DNA of 64,000 nt from Paenibacillus faecis (GTDB taxonomy: Bacteria > Bacillota > Bacilli > Paenibacillales > Paenibacillaceae), in NCBI RefSeq assembly GCF_008084145.1, contig NZ_VSDO01000005.1, positions 1 to 64,000 of the forward strand, read 5' to 3'. Below the pieces are notes generated by a model, which saw nothing but the letters and a program-made list of their open reading frames with translations, ran no database searches and was not told where the DNA came from. Below are positions 22,711 to 30,868 of this stretch, piece after piece. Every line of letters begins with the position of its first letter. The stretch's first letter is position 1. The translations under genes were made by a program, and so were the position numbers.

Positions 22711-24510
22711 CTAATGCAGCGAGGGCTTGGGCCGCTGCTGCCCGAATGCCGGCTCCGCCGCCTTTGCGGCCGCCGCAGCCGTTGGGGAAGCAGGCGCAGC
22801 GGCCAGGCCGCAGAATCCCGCGCATTCGCTGAAGGCGAAATGGCGGCATCCGAGGCATTTGTCCTTATCCAACATACCCAGCACATATTCAATGGCCTCG
22901 CCGGTATGCTCAAACAAATGCGACTCTCCGATGAGTTCTAGGGCACCGGTCTTCTGAAGCAACCGGTGCGGCTGGTGGCGAAGGCCGGTAACGATGACGG
23001 CGACCCCTGCCGATTGCAGACATTTCACGAGCGAAGCGAAATTGGCTTCCCCTGTCGTATCCATCAAGGGAACCTGGCTCATGCGGAAAATGACGGCACG
23101 CAAATCCCGGCGCTCCAGGCGGGCGCCGAAATCGGCAAAGGTCTGGGAGGCCCCGAAAAACAAAGGTCCGTTTACCGTAAAGATAGAGACCTGAGGGCAG
23201 TCATGCTCCTCGGTAACGGTATGGGCACTGACTTTCTTTCTGCTGGAGGCGGGATCCGGCAGGACTTTATCCACGGTCAGCATTTCGCTCATTCGCTTAA
23301 GGAAGAACAGAACGGCGAGAACGAGCCCGATTTCCACGGCTGTCGTAAGTGTGGTGAACACGGTCAGCAAAAAGGTGACCACCAGAATGAAGGTGTCGCT
23401 GGTCCGCGTCCGAAGCAGCTTGGCGAACGATTTGCGCTCGCTCATATTCCAGGCTACCATCATCAGAATCGGCGCCATGGCGGCCAGCGGAATATTCGAG
23501 GCATAGGGTGCGAATGCCGCTACGACCAGAAGCACGACGACCCCATGAATGATGCCGGAAAAAGGCGACACCGCTCCGTTCCGGATATTCGTGGCCGTCC
23601 GGGCGATCGCCCCGGTGGCAGGTATGCCGCCGAAGAACGGGGTCACGATGTTCGCGATGCCTTGGCCGATCAACTCCCGGTTGCTGTTATGGCGGGTCCC
23701 CGTCATTCCGTCGGCGACCACGGCCGACAGCAGGGACTCGATGCTCCCGAGCATCGCGATGATCAGGGCCGGCTGCAGCATGCTGCCGATATGATCCCAC
23801 GACAAGTCAAGGGGATGGAGGCGAGGCAGGCCGCCGGGAATCGCGCCGTAAGCGGAGCCGATCGTCGCGACTTCACCCGGATAAAGCCAGGTCGCGGCCA
23901 GGGTGGATACGATGATGCCGATCAGCGACCCGGGCACTTTCGGCAGGATCTTCGGCGTGATCAGCAACGCGGCCAGACAGACGCATCCCGTCAAGATGCT
24001 GAAGACATTCAGGGTAGGCAGCCGGCGGGCGATGTCCAGCATGCTTTCATGGAAATATTCATGCCGTCCGACACCTTCAAGCCCCAAAAAACCGGCGATT
24101 TGCCCGCTAAAAATCGTGACGGCGATCCCTGCGGTAAAGCCGATCGTCACGGGGCGCGGAATAAACTTGATCAAGGCCCCGAGCCGGAAGAGCCCCATCA
24201 GCAGCAGCATCACCCCTGCTAGAAACCCGGCAATCAGCAGGTTCTCGTAACCGTACTGAAGCACGATCGCCAGCAGAATGGGGATAAATGCGCCGGTCGG
24301 TCCGCCGATCTGGAACCTGGATCCCCCCAGCAGTGAAATAAGTATACCGGCAACAATGGTGGTATAAAGCCCATACTCGGGCTTCACTCCCGAGGCGATG
24401 GCGAACGCCATGCCGAGCGGAATCGCCACAATTCCCACGATGCATCCCGAGATCAGATCCCGGCGTAAGTCCCCCGCTTGATACCCGCTAAACCGACCTG
24501 TCCATTTCAT
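22711..24510 (-). CDS. SulP family anion transporter with STAS domain
   Basis: A 599-residue SulP/SLC26 transporter in the cytoplasmic membrane, probably moving sulfate, bicarbonate or a similar anion. The transport domain begins SGCIVGIVAIPLGMAFAIASG and has the signature GLYTTIVAGIL, about 12 spans to residue 400. A STAS domain follows (VSIFTVNGPLFFGASQ, then FRMSQVPLMDTTGEANF). The unusual part is a C-terminal extension with CLGCRHFAFSECAGFCG near 552-568, then an Ala/Pro-rich tail: a four-Cys group like a small metal or redox site. It lies 44 bases after the ArsR gene in one operon. Confidence 0.93.
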   Translation of the reverse strand: MKWTGRFSGYQAGDLRRDLISGCIVGIVAIPLGMAFAIASGVKPEYGLYTTIVAGILISLLGGSRFQIGGPTGAFIPILLAIVLQYGYENLLIAGFLAGVMLLLMGLFRLGALIKFIPRPVTIGFTAGIAVTIFSGQIAGFLGLEGVGRHEYFHESMLDIARRLPTLNVFSILTGCVCLAALLITPKILPKVPGSLIGIIVSTLAATWLYPGEVATIGSAYGAIPGGLPRLHPLDLSWDHIGSMLQPALIIAMLGSIESLLSAVVADGMTGTRHNSNRELIGQGIANIVTPFFGGIPATGAIARTATNIRNGAVSPFSGIIHGVVVLLVVAAFAPYASNIPLAAMAPILMMVAWNMSERKSFAKLLRTRTSDTFILVVTFLLTVFTTLTTAVEIGLVLAVLFFLKRMSEMLTVDKVLPDPASSRKKVSAHTVTEEHDCPQVSIFTVNGPLFFGASQTFADFGARLERRDLRAVIFRMSQVPLMDTTGEANFASLVKCLQSAGVAVIVTGLRHQPHRLLQKTGALELIGESHLFEHTGEAIEYVLGMLDKDKCLGCRHFAFSECAGFCGLAAAPASPTAAAAAKAAEPAFGQQRPKPSLH

Positions 24511-24554
24511 TTTCCTAGCCCTTCTTTTCCGTATGTTGTTGAAAACACTTATTC

Positions 24555-24884
24555 TTACTTCTCTTTCCGGATCCCCTCAAGCAAGGAGATCGATTCCACC
24601 AAATGATTGTCGAAGATCTGCCGGGCCACCGCCAGCAACTCCTTGATCAAAGGATCGCGGAGGGAGTAGACGACCGTTGTGCCTTCTTTCACCGTATTGA
24701 CCAGGTTTTTGGCCCGAAGCACGGACAATTGCTGGGATACGGCCGAGCCTTCGGAACCGAGGATTGTCTGAAGCTCGTTGACATTGCGTTCTCCTTCGCA
24801 CAGAACCTCCAATATACGAATCCGCATCGGATGGGCAAGCGCTTTGAAAAATTCGGCCTTGAATTGCTGCAAACTCACGTCCAT
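24555..24884 (-). CDS. ArsR family repressor
   Basis: A 109-residue winged-helix ArsR/SmtB regulator with ALAHPMRIRILEVLCEGERN followed by the recognition helix SEGSAVSQQLSVLRAKNLV and wing KEGTTVVYSLRD. It has a single Cys (29), so the usual multi-Cys metal site and the two-Cys sulfide-sensing pair are both absent. ATG 24884 has GGGAGGGG upstream; the longer frame to 24953 has no such site and runs through the operator. It probably represses itself and sulP. Confidence 0.9.
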   Translation of the reverse strand: MDVSLQQFKAEFFKALAHPMRIRILEVLCEGERNVNELQTILGSEGSAVSQQLSVLRAKNLVNTVKEGTTVVYSLRDPLIKELLAVARQIFDNHLVESISLLEGIRKEK

Positions 24885-24918
24885 CGAATAAGCCCCTCCC
24901 TTGTATCCATAACTTCGT

Positions 24919-24938
24919 ATATTCAAAACTTTGAATAT
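24919..24938. promoter_or_regulatory. ArsR operator
   Basis: ATATTCAAAACTTTGAATAT is a perfect 9-2-9 inverted repeat 35 bases upstream of the ArsR start. Its arms match the imperfect ATA-TTCAA type sites bound by ArsR/SmtB repressors. Confidence 0.75.
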
Positions 24939-25029
24939 TGAGAACAATGCCATTATCGTAGCACGGGCCGGGTTTAAAAAATGTGATGTTGTTCATAAAG
25001 CACGGTACAAACCAAACTTGCTTCACTGA

Positions 25030-25059
25030 TTGACAATGATAATTATTATCAATTAAACT
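25030..25059 (+). promoter_or_regulatory. Promoter with Fur box
   Basis: TTGACA at 25030-25035 is a consensus -35. TGATAATTATTATCA at 25037-25051, a perfect 7-1-7 Fur box, fills the spacer, and a weak -10 (TAAACT) follows. The stretch from the -35 through the Fur box differs by one base from the one at 30341-30362. Iron repression of the monooxygenase gene is expected. Confidence 0.85.
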
Positions 25060-25098
25060 GGAACGTGATGGGTTTGTTACTATAAGGAGGCGTTATCC

Positions 25099-25425
25099 TT
25101 GTTTGTTATGACAAGAACGATACGGGTTGAAAAGGGCAACAGCGACAAAGTGGTCGCCCGGTTCAGTGAACCGAGCCCGTTGCATGAAATGGACGGACTA
25201 ATCGACGTCAGCGTGATGGTGAATACCAGAAGCAAAGAGGAAGAAGAAGTCGTGGTGATCATTCGCTGGGAATCCCAGGAGGCCTGGAAAAATTGGGAGA
25301 AGAGCGACGCTCATATCCAAGGCCATAAGGAAAACCGCGGGAAACTGCCGCCGGCGTTCGTCCTCGGGACGGAAGTAAAGATGTACGAGGCCGAGGTTGT
25401 TAAGCGGGGCAAGGCTGCTCGCTAA
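25099..25425 (+). CDS. Heme-degrading monooxygenase, IsdG/HmoA-like
   Basis: A 108-residue antibiotic-biosynthesis-monooxygenase fold protein resembling Bacillus HmoA/HmoB and IsdG. It starts MFVMTRTIRVEKGN, has SPLHEMDGLIDVSVMV with the family MxGL turn, and EEVVVIIRWESQEAWKNWEK followed by a His in SDAHIQGH, the likely heme ligand. Such enzymes open heme to release iron. TTG 25099 is chosen because AAGGAGG lies eight bases upstream. The Fur box in its promoter fits an iron-scavenging role. Confidence 0.85.
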   Translation: MFVMTRTIRVEKGNSDKVVARFSEPSPLHEMDGLIDVSVMVNTRSKEEEEVVVIIRWESQEAWKNWEKSDAHIQGHKENRGKLPPAFVLGTEVKMYEAEVVKRGKAAR

Positions 25426-25454
25426 TCTCCAATCACAATCCCCAATCGTGTTAG

Positions 25455-25504
25455 GGCCGAAATTTCGGCCTTCGTTATTCTGCCGCCACTCGGGCGGCTT
25501 TTTT
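25455..25504 (+). terminator. Double-hairpin terminator
   Basis: GGCCGAAATTTCGGCC at 25455-25470 is a perfect palindrome. It is followed by GCCGCC-ACTCG-GGCGGC and TTTTTT. The second hairpin is the intrinsic terminator of the monooxygenase gene. Confidence 0.85.
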
Positions 25505-25593
25505 CTTGGATTGACGGTCTTTTCGGACAAAGGGTAAAATTTTTATAAAAACAGGGGGACAAGCTAAGGCTGTACCCCGGCAGGGAGAGAGAC

Positions 25594-26370
25594 ATGAAGC
25601 TGGTTTCGTGGAACGTCAACGGGCTGAGAGCCTGTGTGAATAAAGGCTTTTACGATTATTTCAAAGAGGCGGACGCGGATATTTTTTGCGTTCAGGAAAC
25701 CAAGCTGCAGGAAGGGCAGATTTCGCTGGAGCTTGGAGAAGAATACGAGCAGTATTGGAATTACGCGCAGAAAAAAGGCTACTCCGGCACAGCGGTTTTT
25801 ACCCGAATCAAACCGCTCTCGGTCCGCTACGGGATGGAAGAGAATGAAGAACCCGAAGGGAGATTGGTCATTCTGGAGTATGCGGAATTTTATCTGGTCA
25901 ACGTTTACACGCCGAACGCCAAGCGCGATTTGACGCGCCTGGATTATCGGCTGGAATGGGAGGACCGCTTCCGCAGCTTTCTCATGGAACTGGACGGCCG
26001 CAAACCGGTGATCGTCTGCGGCGATCTGAACGTAGCCCATCGGGAAATCGATTTGAAGAATCCGAAATCGAATGAGGGGAACTCCGGGTTTACGCTTGAA
26101 GAGCGCGGGAAGATGACGCAATTGCTTGAATCCGGTTTTGTCGATACGTTTAGACACTTTTATCCCGACCGGGAAAATGTCTACAGCTGGTGGTCGTACA
26201 TGCCCAAAGTGCGGGAGCGGAATGTCGGATGGCGCATCGATTACTTTTTGGCCTCGGCACGGCTGACACCGTATCTGGCGGACGCCAAAATCGACTGCCA
26301 TATCATGGGGAGCGACCACTGCCCTGTAATTCTGGAGATCAAGCCTGACTTTTCCTCCCCCAACGGTTGA
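25594..26370 (+). CDS. exoA: Exodeoxyribonuclease III
   Basis: A 258-residue AP endonuclease and 3'-5' exonuclease of base excision repair. Family motifs: LVSWNVNGLRA at the start, CVQETKLQ with catalytic Glu near 36, VCGDLNVAHREIDL near 140-153, WRIDYFLAS near 220 and GSDHCPVILEI with catalytic His near 248. The length is normal. GGGAGAGAGAC precedes the ATG. It is a single gene between the monooxygenase terminator and the next promoter. Confidence 0.96.
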   Translation: MKLVSWNVNGLRACVNKGFYDYFKEADADIFCVQETKLQEGQISLELGEEYEQYWNYAQKKGYSGTAVFTRIKPLSVRYGMEENEEPEGRLVILEYAEFYLVNVYTPNAKRDLTRLDYRLEWEDRFRSFLMELDGRKPVIVCGDLNVAHREIDLKNPKSNEGNSGFTLEERGKMTQLLESGFVDTFRHFYPDRENVYSWWSYMPKVRERNVGWRIDYFLASARLTPYLADAKIDCHIMGSDHCPVILEIKPDFSSPNG

Positions 26371-26372
26371 CA

Positions 26373-26401
26373 TTGACAAATTGTGGAATCTCCCTTACAG
26401 T
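26373..26401 (+). promoter_or_regulatory. Sigma-A promoter
   Basis: TTGACA at 26373, a 17-base spacer, then TACAGT at 26396. It lies 42 bases upstream of the next gene. The -35 is doubled (GGTTGACATTGACA). Confidence 0.7.
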
Positions 26402-26442
26402 TGGTTTTTGTCATGCATGCCATTTGGAAAGGGGGTGAATGG

Positions 26443-27231
26443 ATGGGGTTTATTGAACGAGCGATGAAGCGGACAAACCGGAATCTTTTTGTTGTCGTAA
26501 TCCTGATTTTCCTGTTGGTGGTGGGATTTTCTCTACATAACAGAAGGATGATTGCGGGCGTCTTCCAGAAACCGGTGGCCGTTTCCGCAGAGGAATTAAG
26601 GGACTTTCAAACGAATGGGGACTGGTCCAACCGGCTCGTGGACTTGTCGGAAGCGATCGACGGCTATTCCGAACCGGTTATGGTGGATGAATACCGTTTC
26701 CATGGGATCAGAAAGGCGATGTATGAGTACGGACTGGTCAAAATCGACGGAAGCTATATGTTTTTTAAAGCCGATTCGGGCGCCATCCGCAAGGATGAAC
26801 TCCGGTTCAGGGGGAATTTGACCGGCATGGATGCGATGATGGAAGCTTATTTCAAGGAGAGTCCGGATATCGGGAACAATCCGAATTATCCCTTTGTGCT
26901 GGATACGACACGGGATTTTTACATTGGTGCTTCGATGATGCTTCTGATTTTTGTTCTGCTCGTCGCCTGGTTTTTGGTTGTGGCGTATCGGCTGGTATCC
27001 CGCGTCCTGAATCCGAAGAAACATATTATTTATAAGCGATTGGCCAGGCAAGGGGATCCCGAAGAAATTATCCGGCAGTTCGAGGATGAACTGGATCGGG
27101 GAGAATACGAGGTCATTCGGAACTATATCGTAACCGGTCACTGGATCGTCAAATGCGAAAGATTTTCCTTGAAAATCGCCAAAAATTACTTCGAACCTGG
27201 ATCGTCTTATTATCTGGATAACGTGTTTTAA
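26443..27231 (+). CDS. Two-span membrane protein of unknown function
   Basis: I do not recognise this 262-residue protein. A first span (LFVVVILIFLLVVGFSL) lies near residue 16, an external domain of about 130 residues follows, a second span (MLLIFVLLVAWFLVVAYRL) near 168, and a cytoplasmic C-terminus with RLARQGDPEEIIRQFEDEL. The external domain has a repeated EYRFHGI and YGLVKIDGSYMFFKA beta pattern. ATG 26443 follows AAAGGGGGTG. It has its own promoter and terminator, so it is monocistronic. Confidence 0.8.
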   Translation: MGFIERAMKRTNRNLFVVVILIFLLVVGFSLHNRRMIAGVFQKPVAVSAEELRDFQTNGDWSNRLVDLSEAIDGYSEPVMVDEYRFHGIRKAMYEYGLVKIDGSYMFFKADSGAIRKDELRFRGNLTGMDAMMEAYFKESPDIGNNPNYPFVLDTTRDFYIGASMMLLIFVLLVAWFLVVAYRLVSRVLNPKKHIIYKRLARQGDPEEIIRQFEDELDRGEYEVIRNYIVTGHWIVKCERFSLKIAKNYFEPGSSYYLDNVF

Positions 27232-27264
27232 AATCCGAAAATCCGTACATAACTGCAGGACAAG

Positions 27265-27300
27265 AAACGCCCGCTTCCTTTTTGGGAAGGGGCGTTTTTT
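27265..27300 (+). terminator. Terminator after the two-span protein
   Basis: AAACGCCCGCTTCC pairs with GGAAGGGGCGTTT, ending in TTTTTT. Confidence 0.88.
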
Positions 27301-27305
27301 AGAAT

Positions 27306-28499
27306 TTACTTTTTTTCGGCGTCGGATTCGGCGGCAGGCTGCTTAATCAGAATCCGATGGTGGGTGCCGCTCATTTTTTCATAGAACAGCATAGAGTCCT
27401 TTTGGAGTAAATGTTTGACGAAATGGATGAAGAACCAACCGTCCAGGATGAGGACGAACATGGCCGCCACCCATCTCAAAAATCCGCCCAGCGATCCGGG
27501 AGCCAGCACAACCGTATAATTCAGTCCGATGATTACCCAATAAAGCAAGCCGTAACGGACCATAAGCGCAAACAGAGTGACGGATTCGGAATGCCCCTCT
27601 TTCGTCCAGAGGCTTTTCAATGTCTCCGCGAAGCCGGATGAGTTCGCGTTTTGTCCGGTTTCCGGTATCACGGCCGTCAGCCGGATTCGCACCAGCCATT
27701 TGCCGAACGTGCAGCCGCCGGTCAGATAGGGGAGCAGCATAAAATACAGCCCCGTCCCCACGAGATAGGCCCCCGGGATCCCCAACTTATAGCATATGGT
27801 CGTAAGGATAACGCAGAGGAAAATATCAAACATCCACGCCAGACCGCGCCGTGTGTAAGAGACTCTTTTGGTAGCAAGGTCGACGTTTTTGTCCAGGTGT
27901 TCGATCCTGGGGAGCAGCCCGGACAGCCATTCCGCGGCGAGAAAACCGATCATGCCGCCCAACGTGTTGGCCATCAGATCGTCGATATCAAACACCCGGT
28001 AGGGATGATCGAACACGCCGTAGATCCCGGTTAGCTGCGTGATTTCAATGAATAAGGACAGCAGAAAGGACAGCAGCAAACACCGGAGCGGCCCGGAGCG
28101 GAAATAGTAGCGGATGAACATCCCGAACGGCACGGTCAAGATGACGTTAAATACGACCTGAAGGAAAGCCCGTTCTTTTATGAGCCTCCAATACGTGGAC
28201 GGCTGTCCTTTGACGATCGACGTTTCCCTGAGAATGTCCTGGATAAAATTGAAGGGAATCCCTTGAACGGCTCCTCCGGGGAGCGGAGCGTTGTGGCGGG
28301 TCGACGGAAACGGCAGCATGACCAGAAACACCGCGTTCATCAAATAGAGAAGGAACAGGTACAAGACGAACGCGCGGACTTTGTTGATATAGCCGTGCCG
28401 GCGGTATTGAACCACAAGAAAAGGCAGCGTAAACAGCAGCGCCGCGAATGGAAACGCCATAAAGGCATAGGATATGGGAAACAGATAAGACTTCATCAT
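27306..28499 (-). CDS. VanZ-RDD fusion membrane protein
   Basis: A 397-residue membrane protein joining two families. Residues 1-200 are VanZ-like, with four or five spans, NLILTVPFGMFIRYYF-type helix (observed NVILTVPFGMFIRYYF) and SLFIEITQLTGIYG and VFDIDDLMANTLGGMIGF. Residues 215-375 are an RDD domain with RRGLAWMFDIFLCVIL and the Gly-rich GGCTFGKWLVRIRL. VanZ proteins confer low-level teicoplanin tolerance by an unknown route; RDD domains are often transporters or regulators. ATG 28499 has GGAAGGTG upstream. It stands alone on the - strand. Confidence 0.88.
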   Translation of the reverse strand: MMKSYLFPISYAFMAFPFAALLFTLPFLVVQYRRHGYINKVRAFVLYLFLLYLMNAVFLVMLPFPSTRHNAPLPGGAVQGIPFNFIQDILRETSIVKGQPSTYWRLIKERAFLQVVFNVILTVPFGMFIRYYFRSGPLRCLLLSFLLSLFIEITQLTGIYGVFDHPYRVFDIDDLMANTLGGMIGFLAAEWLSGLLPRIEHLDKNVDLATKRVSYTRRGLAWMFDIFLCVILTTICYKLGIPGAYLVGTGLYFMLLPYLTGGCTFGKWLVRIRLTAVIPETGQNANSSGFAETLKSLWTKEGHSESVTLFALMVRYGLLYWVIIGLNYTVVLAPGSLGGFLRWVAAMFVLILDGWFFIHFVKHLLQKDSMLFYEKMSGTHHRILIKQPAAESDAEKK

Positions 28500-28589
28500 C
28501 GGTAAAACACCTTCCGTATCATCAGATTCTCGATTGTACTATCTTATCATACGACGGATATAACCGGGTTTAAGTTTAGTTTAAATCTA

Positions 28590-28627
28590 AAAAAAGAAGC
28601 CTTGGCTTACTAAGCCAAAGCTTCTTT
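28590..28627 (-). terminator. Terminator on the minus strand
   Basis: AAAGAAGC-TTGGCTTA pairs with TAAGCCAA-GCTTCTTT, with single-base bulges. Read on the - strand it is followed by seven T. It overlaps the stop codon of the small frame at 28626-28745, which is the only candidate it could serve. Confidence 0.75.
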
Positions 28628-28745
28628 AACGTTGTTCCGGGGTAAACCGGACGGTTCGGCTGAGCCCGAATACGGCGATCAAGTAAATAAGGTTGTTCGT
28701 ATCCGGATTAAAATATAGGAATATGCAAAAAAATGTACAAATCAT
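28626..28745 (-). CDS. Candidate 39-residue protein
   Basis: A short - strand frame starting MICTFFCIFLYF and continuing NPDTNNLIYLIAVFGLSRTV. It has a hydrophobic N-terminal stretch, so it could be a small membrane peptide. The only clear support is the T-rich intrinsic terminator that begins at its stop codon. No good ribosome binding site is seen before the ATG, so a different start is possible. No homologue is recognised. Confidence 0.4.
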   Translation of the reverse strand: MICTFFCIFLYFNPDTNNLIYLIAVFGLSRTVRFTPEQR

Positions 28746-28850
28746 GGCTTTAAGCCAGCTTCGTTGGGAGCTACAATAGCATAAGGCAGGTATTGTACAT
28801 CACCCATAACAGCGTAATTGACATTGATATAGAGAAAAGGAGTGCGCAGC

Positions 28851-30260
28851 ATGAATATTCAGGAATTGAGAGAACACCGGCAGTATCCCGATAATATCGG
28901 GCATGAAACGAACCGCGCAACGTTCGAGCGGGACTATTCGCGGCTGATCCATTCGCCGACCTTTCGGCGGCTTCAAGGGAAATCGCAGGTCTTTGGCGCC
29001 GGCACCGGCGATTATTATCGCACACGACTGACCCATTCGCTGGAGGTCGCGCAAATTGCCAGGGAAGCGGCGCGCAGCTTGCTGCGGGCTTATCCGGCCC
29101 TATCGGCGGAAGCGGCGGAGCATCCGGGCCTGATTATCGATCCCGAAGTCGTGGAATGCGCTGCGATTTCCCATGATTTCGGCCACCCTCCCTTCGGGCA
29201 CAAAGGGGAAGAGGTGCTTCAGCACATTCTGAATAACCTCATCGACGAGAAAGTCCGGGAGACGATGCAAAACCGGAACGCGGCGCCGGAGGAAGAGGAG
29301 GCGATTCGGCGGGAGATGCGGCATAAATATGAGCATTTTGAAGGCAATGCCCACAACTTCCGCCTGATGATGTTCCTGGAGAAGCGCGAGAATATCGACG
29401 GGCTGAACTTGTCCGACGCCGTCCTGCTCGGCACGAACAAATATCCTTTCCCCGGCACGGAAAACGTGAAGGGACTGTACCGCCACGAATGGCAGTACAT
29501 TTCCCATATCCGGGACCTGTGGGGGATGCCGGCCGGGAAGAAGACATTCGAAGCCCAACTGATGGACCTGTGCGACGATATCGCTTATTCCGCTCATGAT
29601 CTCGAAGACGGCATCAAAGCCGGAAAAATTGAAGTCCACGAGCACTTTTTGTTCGATTCGCATATTCAGCGTCTGATCGTGGAGAAAATTTTGACGTTGG
29701 ACGATTTCTTCTGGGAGGGGTGGGCGCCGGAGGGAATTCGGGTCAAGGTGGAAGAGGTGCTCACGTCTTTTTTGAACATTTGGAATGCCAAAATGCCGAT
29801 CTGCGACCATGATTACTCGCGAACCCGCCGCGAAGTGAAGGCTTACTGGGTCAGCTTGTTTGTGGGCAGCCTGGGCGTTGTGGAGGACGGGAACTGGAAA
29901 AAAGTCACGTTCGTCAAAGAGGGGCGGGAAGACAAAGATATGCTGCGGACCGTCAGCGTCCTGAAGAGCTTCGCGTGGGTCACTATGATCCGGGACCTGC
30001 GGGTGCAGCGGCTCCAGAAGCGGAGCGCCTGGATCATCAAAAGGCTCTGGGACGCCTTTGTCGACCCGGTCACCTCGAAATCGATCATTCCCGGGGACTG
30101 GCTGCGCAGATTCGACCGGGACCAGCGGCGGAGAGATCCGATCTGGACCTGGGAGCATATGATCATCGATTATATCGCCGGGATGACGGACGCCTACGCC
30201 GAGAAAATCTACAACGAGCTATACGGACTGAAGGTCGGAACGATTTACGATATGGACTGA
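28851..30260 (+). CDS. dgt: dGTP triphosphohydrolase family protein
   Basis: A 469-residue HD-domain protein of the dGTPase family, which splits dNTPs to nucleoside and triphosphate. FRRLQGKSQVF near 40, RLTHSLEVAQIAR near 60 (first metal His), SHDFGHPPFGHKGE near 107 (HD pair), GNAHNFRLM and DLCDDIAYSAHDLEDG near 240 (distal Asp) complete the site. ATG 28851 follows AAAGGAG at eight bases; the GTG at 28842 lies in that site. The substrate could be dGTP or other dNTPs. It is monocistronic. Confidence 0.92.
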   Translation: MNIQELREHRQYPDNIGHETNRATFERDYSRLIHSPTFRRLQGKSQVFGAGTGDYYRTRLTHSLEVAQIAREAARSLLRAYPALSAEAAEHPGLIIDPEVVECAAISHDFGHPPFGHKGEEVLQHILNNLIDEKVRETMQNRNAAPEEEEAIRREMRHKYEHFEGNAHNFRLMMFLEKRENIDGLNLSDAVLLGTNKYPFPGTENVKGLYRHEWQYISHIRDLWGMPAGKKTFEAQLMDLCDDIAYSAHDLEDGIKAGKIEVHEHFLFDSHIQRLIVEKILTLDDFFWEGWAPEGIRVKVEEVLTSFLNIWNAKMPICDHDYSRTRREVKAYWVSLFVGSLGVVEDGNWKKVTFVKEGREDKDMLRTVSVLKSFAWVTMIRDLRVQRLQKRSAWIIKRLWDAFVDPVTSKSIIPGDWLRRFDRDQRRRDPIWTWEHMIIDYIAGMTDAYAEKIYNELYGLKVGTIYDMD

Positions 30261-30284
30261 AAACACGTTGGCGCACGAAAAAGA

Positions 30285-30323
30285 AACCCGCTCCAAGTCT
30301 GCAGAGACGCTGGGCGGGTTTTG
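30285..30323 (+). terminator. dgt terminator
   Basis: AACCCGC at 30286 pairs with GCGGGTT at 30314 and is followed by TTTGTG. The loop is 21 bases and contains a CTGCAG palindrome. Confidence 0.65.
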
Positions 30324-30340
30324 TGCATCTATTTTCTCAA

Positions 30341-30370
30341 TTGACAATGATAATCATTATCAATTATACT
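30341..30370 (+). promoter_or_regulatory. Promoter with Fur box
   Basis: TTGACA at 30341 (-35), TGATAATCATTATCA at 30348-30362 (perfect 7-1-7 Fur box) and TATACT at 30365 (-10). Fur bound between the two elements would block RNA polymerase, so the flavodoxin operon should switch on when iron is short. Confidence 0.9.
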
Positions 30371-30409
30371 TCTGATATCAATTTTAGTCGCCATAAGGGG
30401 ATGAGGGAT

Positions 30410-30868
30410 ATGAGCAAGATCATCATTGTCTATGCCAGTTTGACCGGCAACACGGAAGAAATGGCCGAACTGATCGCCGAAGGAATCCGTGACACCGGAG
30501 TTGCAGCCGACTTGAAGATGGTGGAGGATTGCAGTGCGGCTCTCCTGTTGGAATACGACGGATACCTGCTTGGGACATACACTTGGGGGGACGGAGAGCT
30601 GCCCGATGAATTTACGGATTTCGCGGATGAGTTGGAGGACATTCGGCTTCAGGGCGGCCCGGCTGCCGTCTTTGGAAGCGGCGATACAACTTACCGGTTA
30701 TACTGCGGAGCCGTGGACGAATTGGAGGGAAGACTGAGGAAGCTCGGCGCCTCCATCGTTCAGGACAGCTTGAAAGTGGAGTATGGGCCGAGTCCCGAAG
30801 AGAAGGGGCTGTGCCGGGAATTCGGCGTGAATTTCGCCCGAAGCTTGGAGGCCGTTTCCAAGAAATGA
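30410..30868 (+). CDS. Flavodoxin
   Basis: A 152-residue short-chain flavodoxin, a cytoplasmic FMN electron carrier that replaces ferredoxin under iron limitation. The phosphate-binding loop SLTGNT is at residues 10-15, GTYTWGDGELPDEF near 60 and FGSGDTTYRLYCGAVDELE near 90 contribute to FMN binding. The ATG at 30410 is preceded by AAGGGGATGAGGG. The Fur-box promoter directly upstream supports iron control. It overlaps the next gene by ATGA, so the two are coupled. Confidence 0.92.
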   Translation: MSKIIIVYASLTGNTEEMAELIAEGIRDTGVAADLKMVEDCSAALLLEYDGYLLGTYTWGDGELPDEFTDFADELEDIRLQGGPAAVFGSGDTTYRLYCGAVDELEGRLRKLGASIVQDSLKVEYGPSPEEKGLCREFGVNFARSLEAVSKK

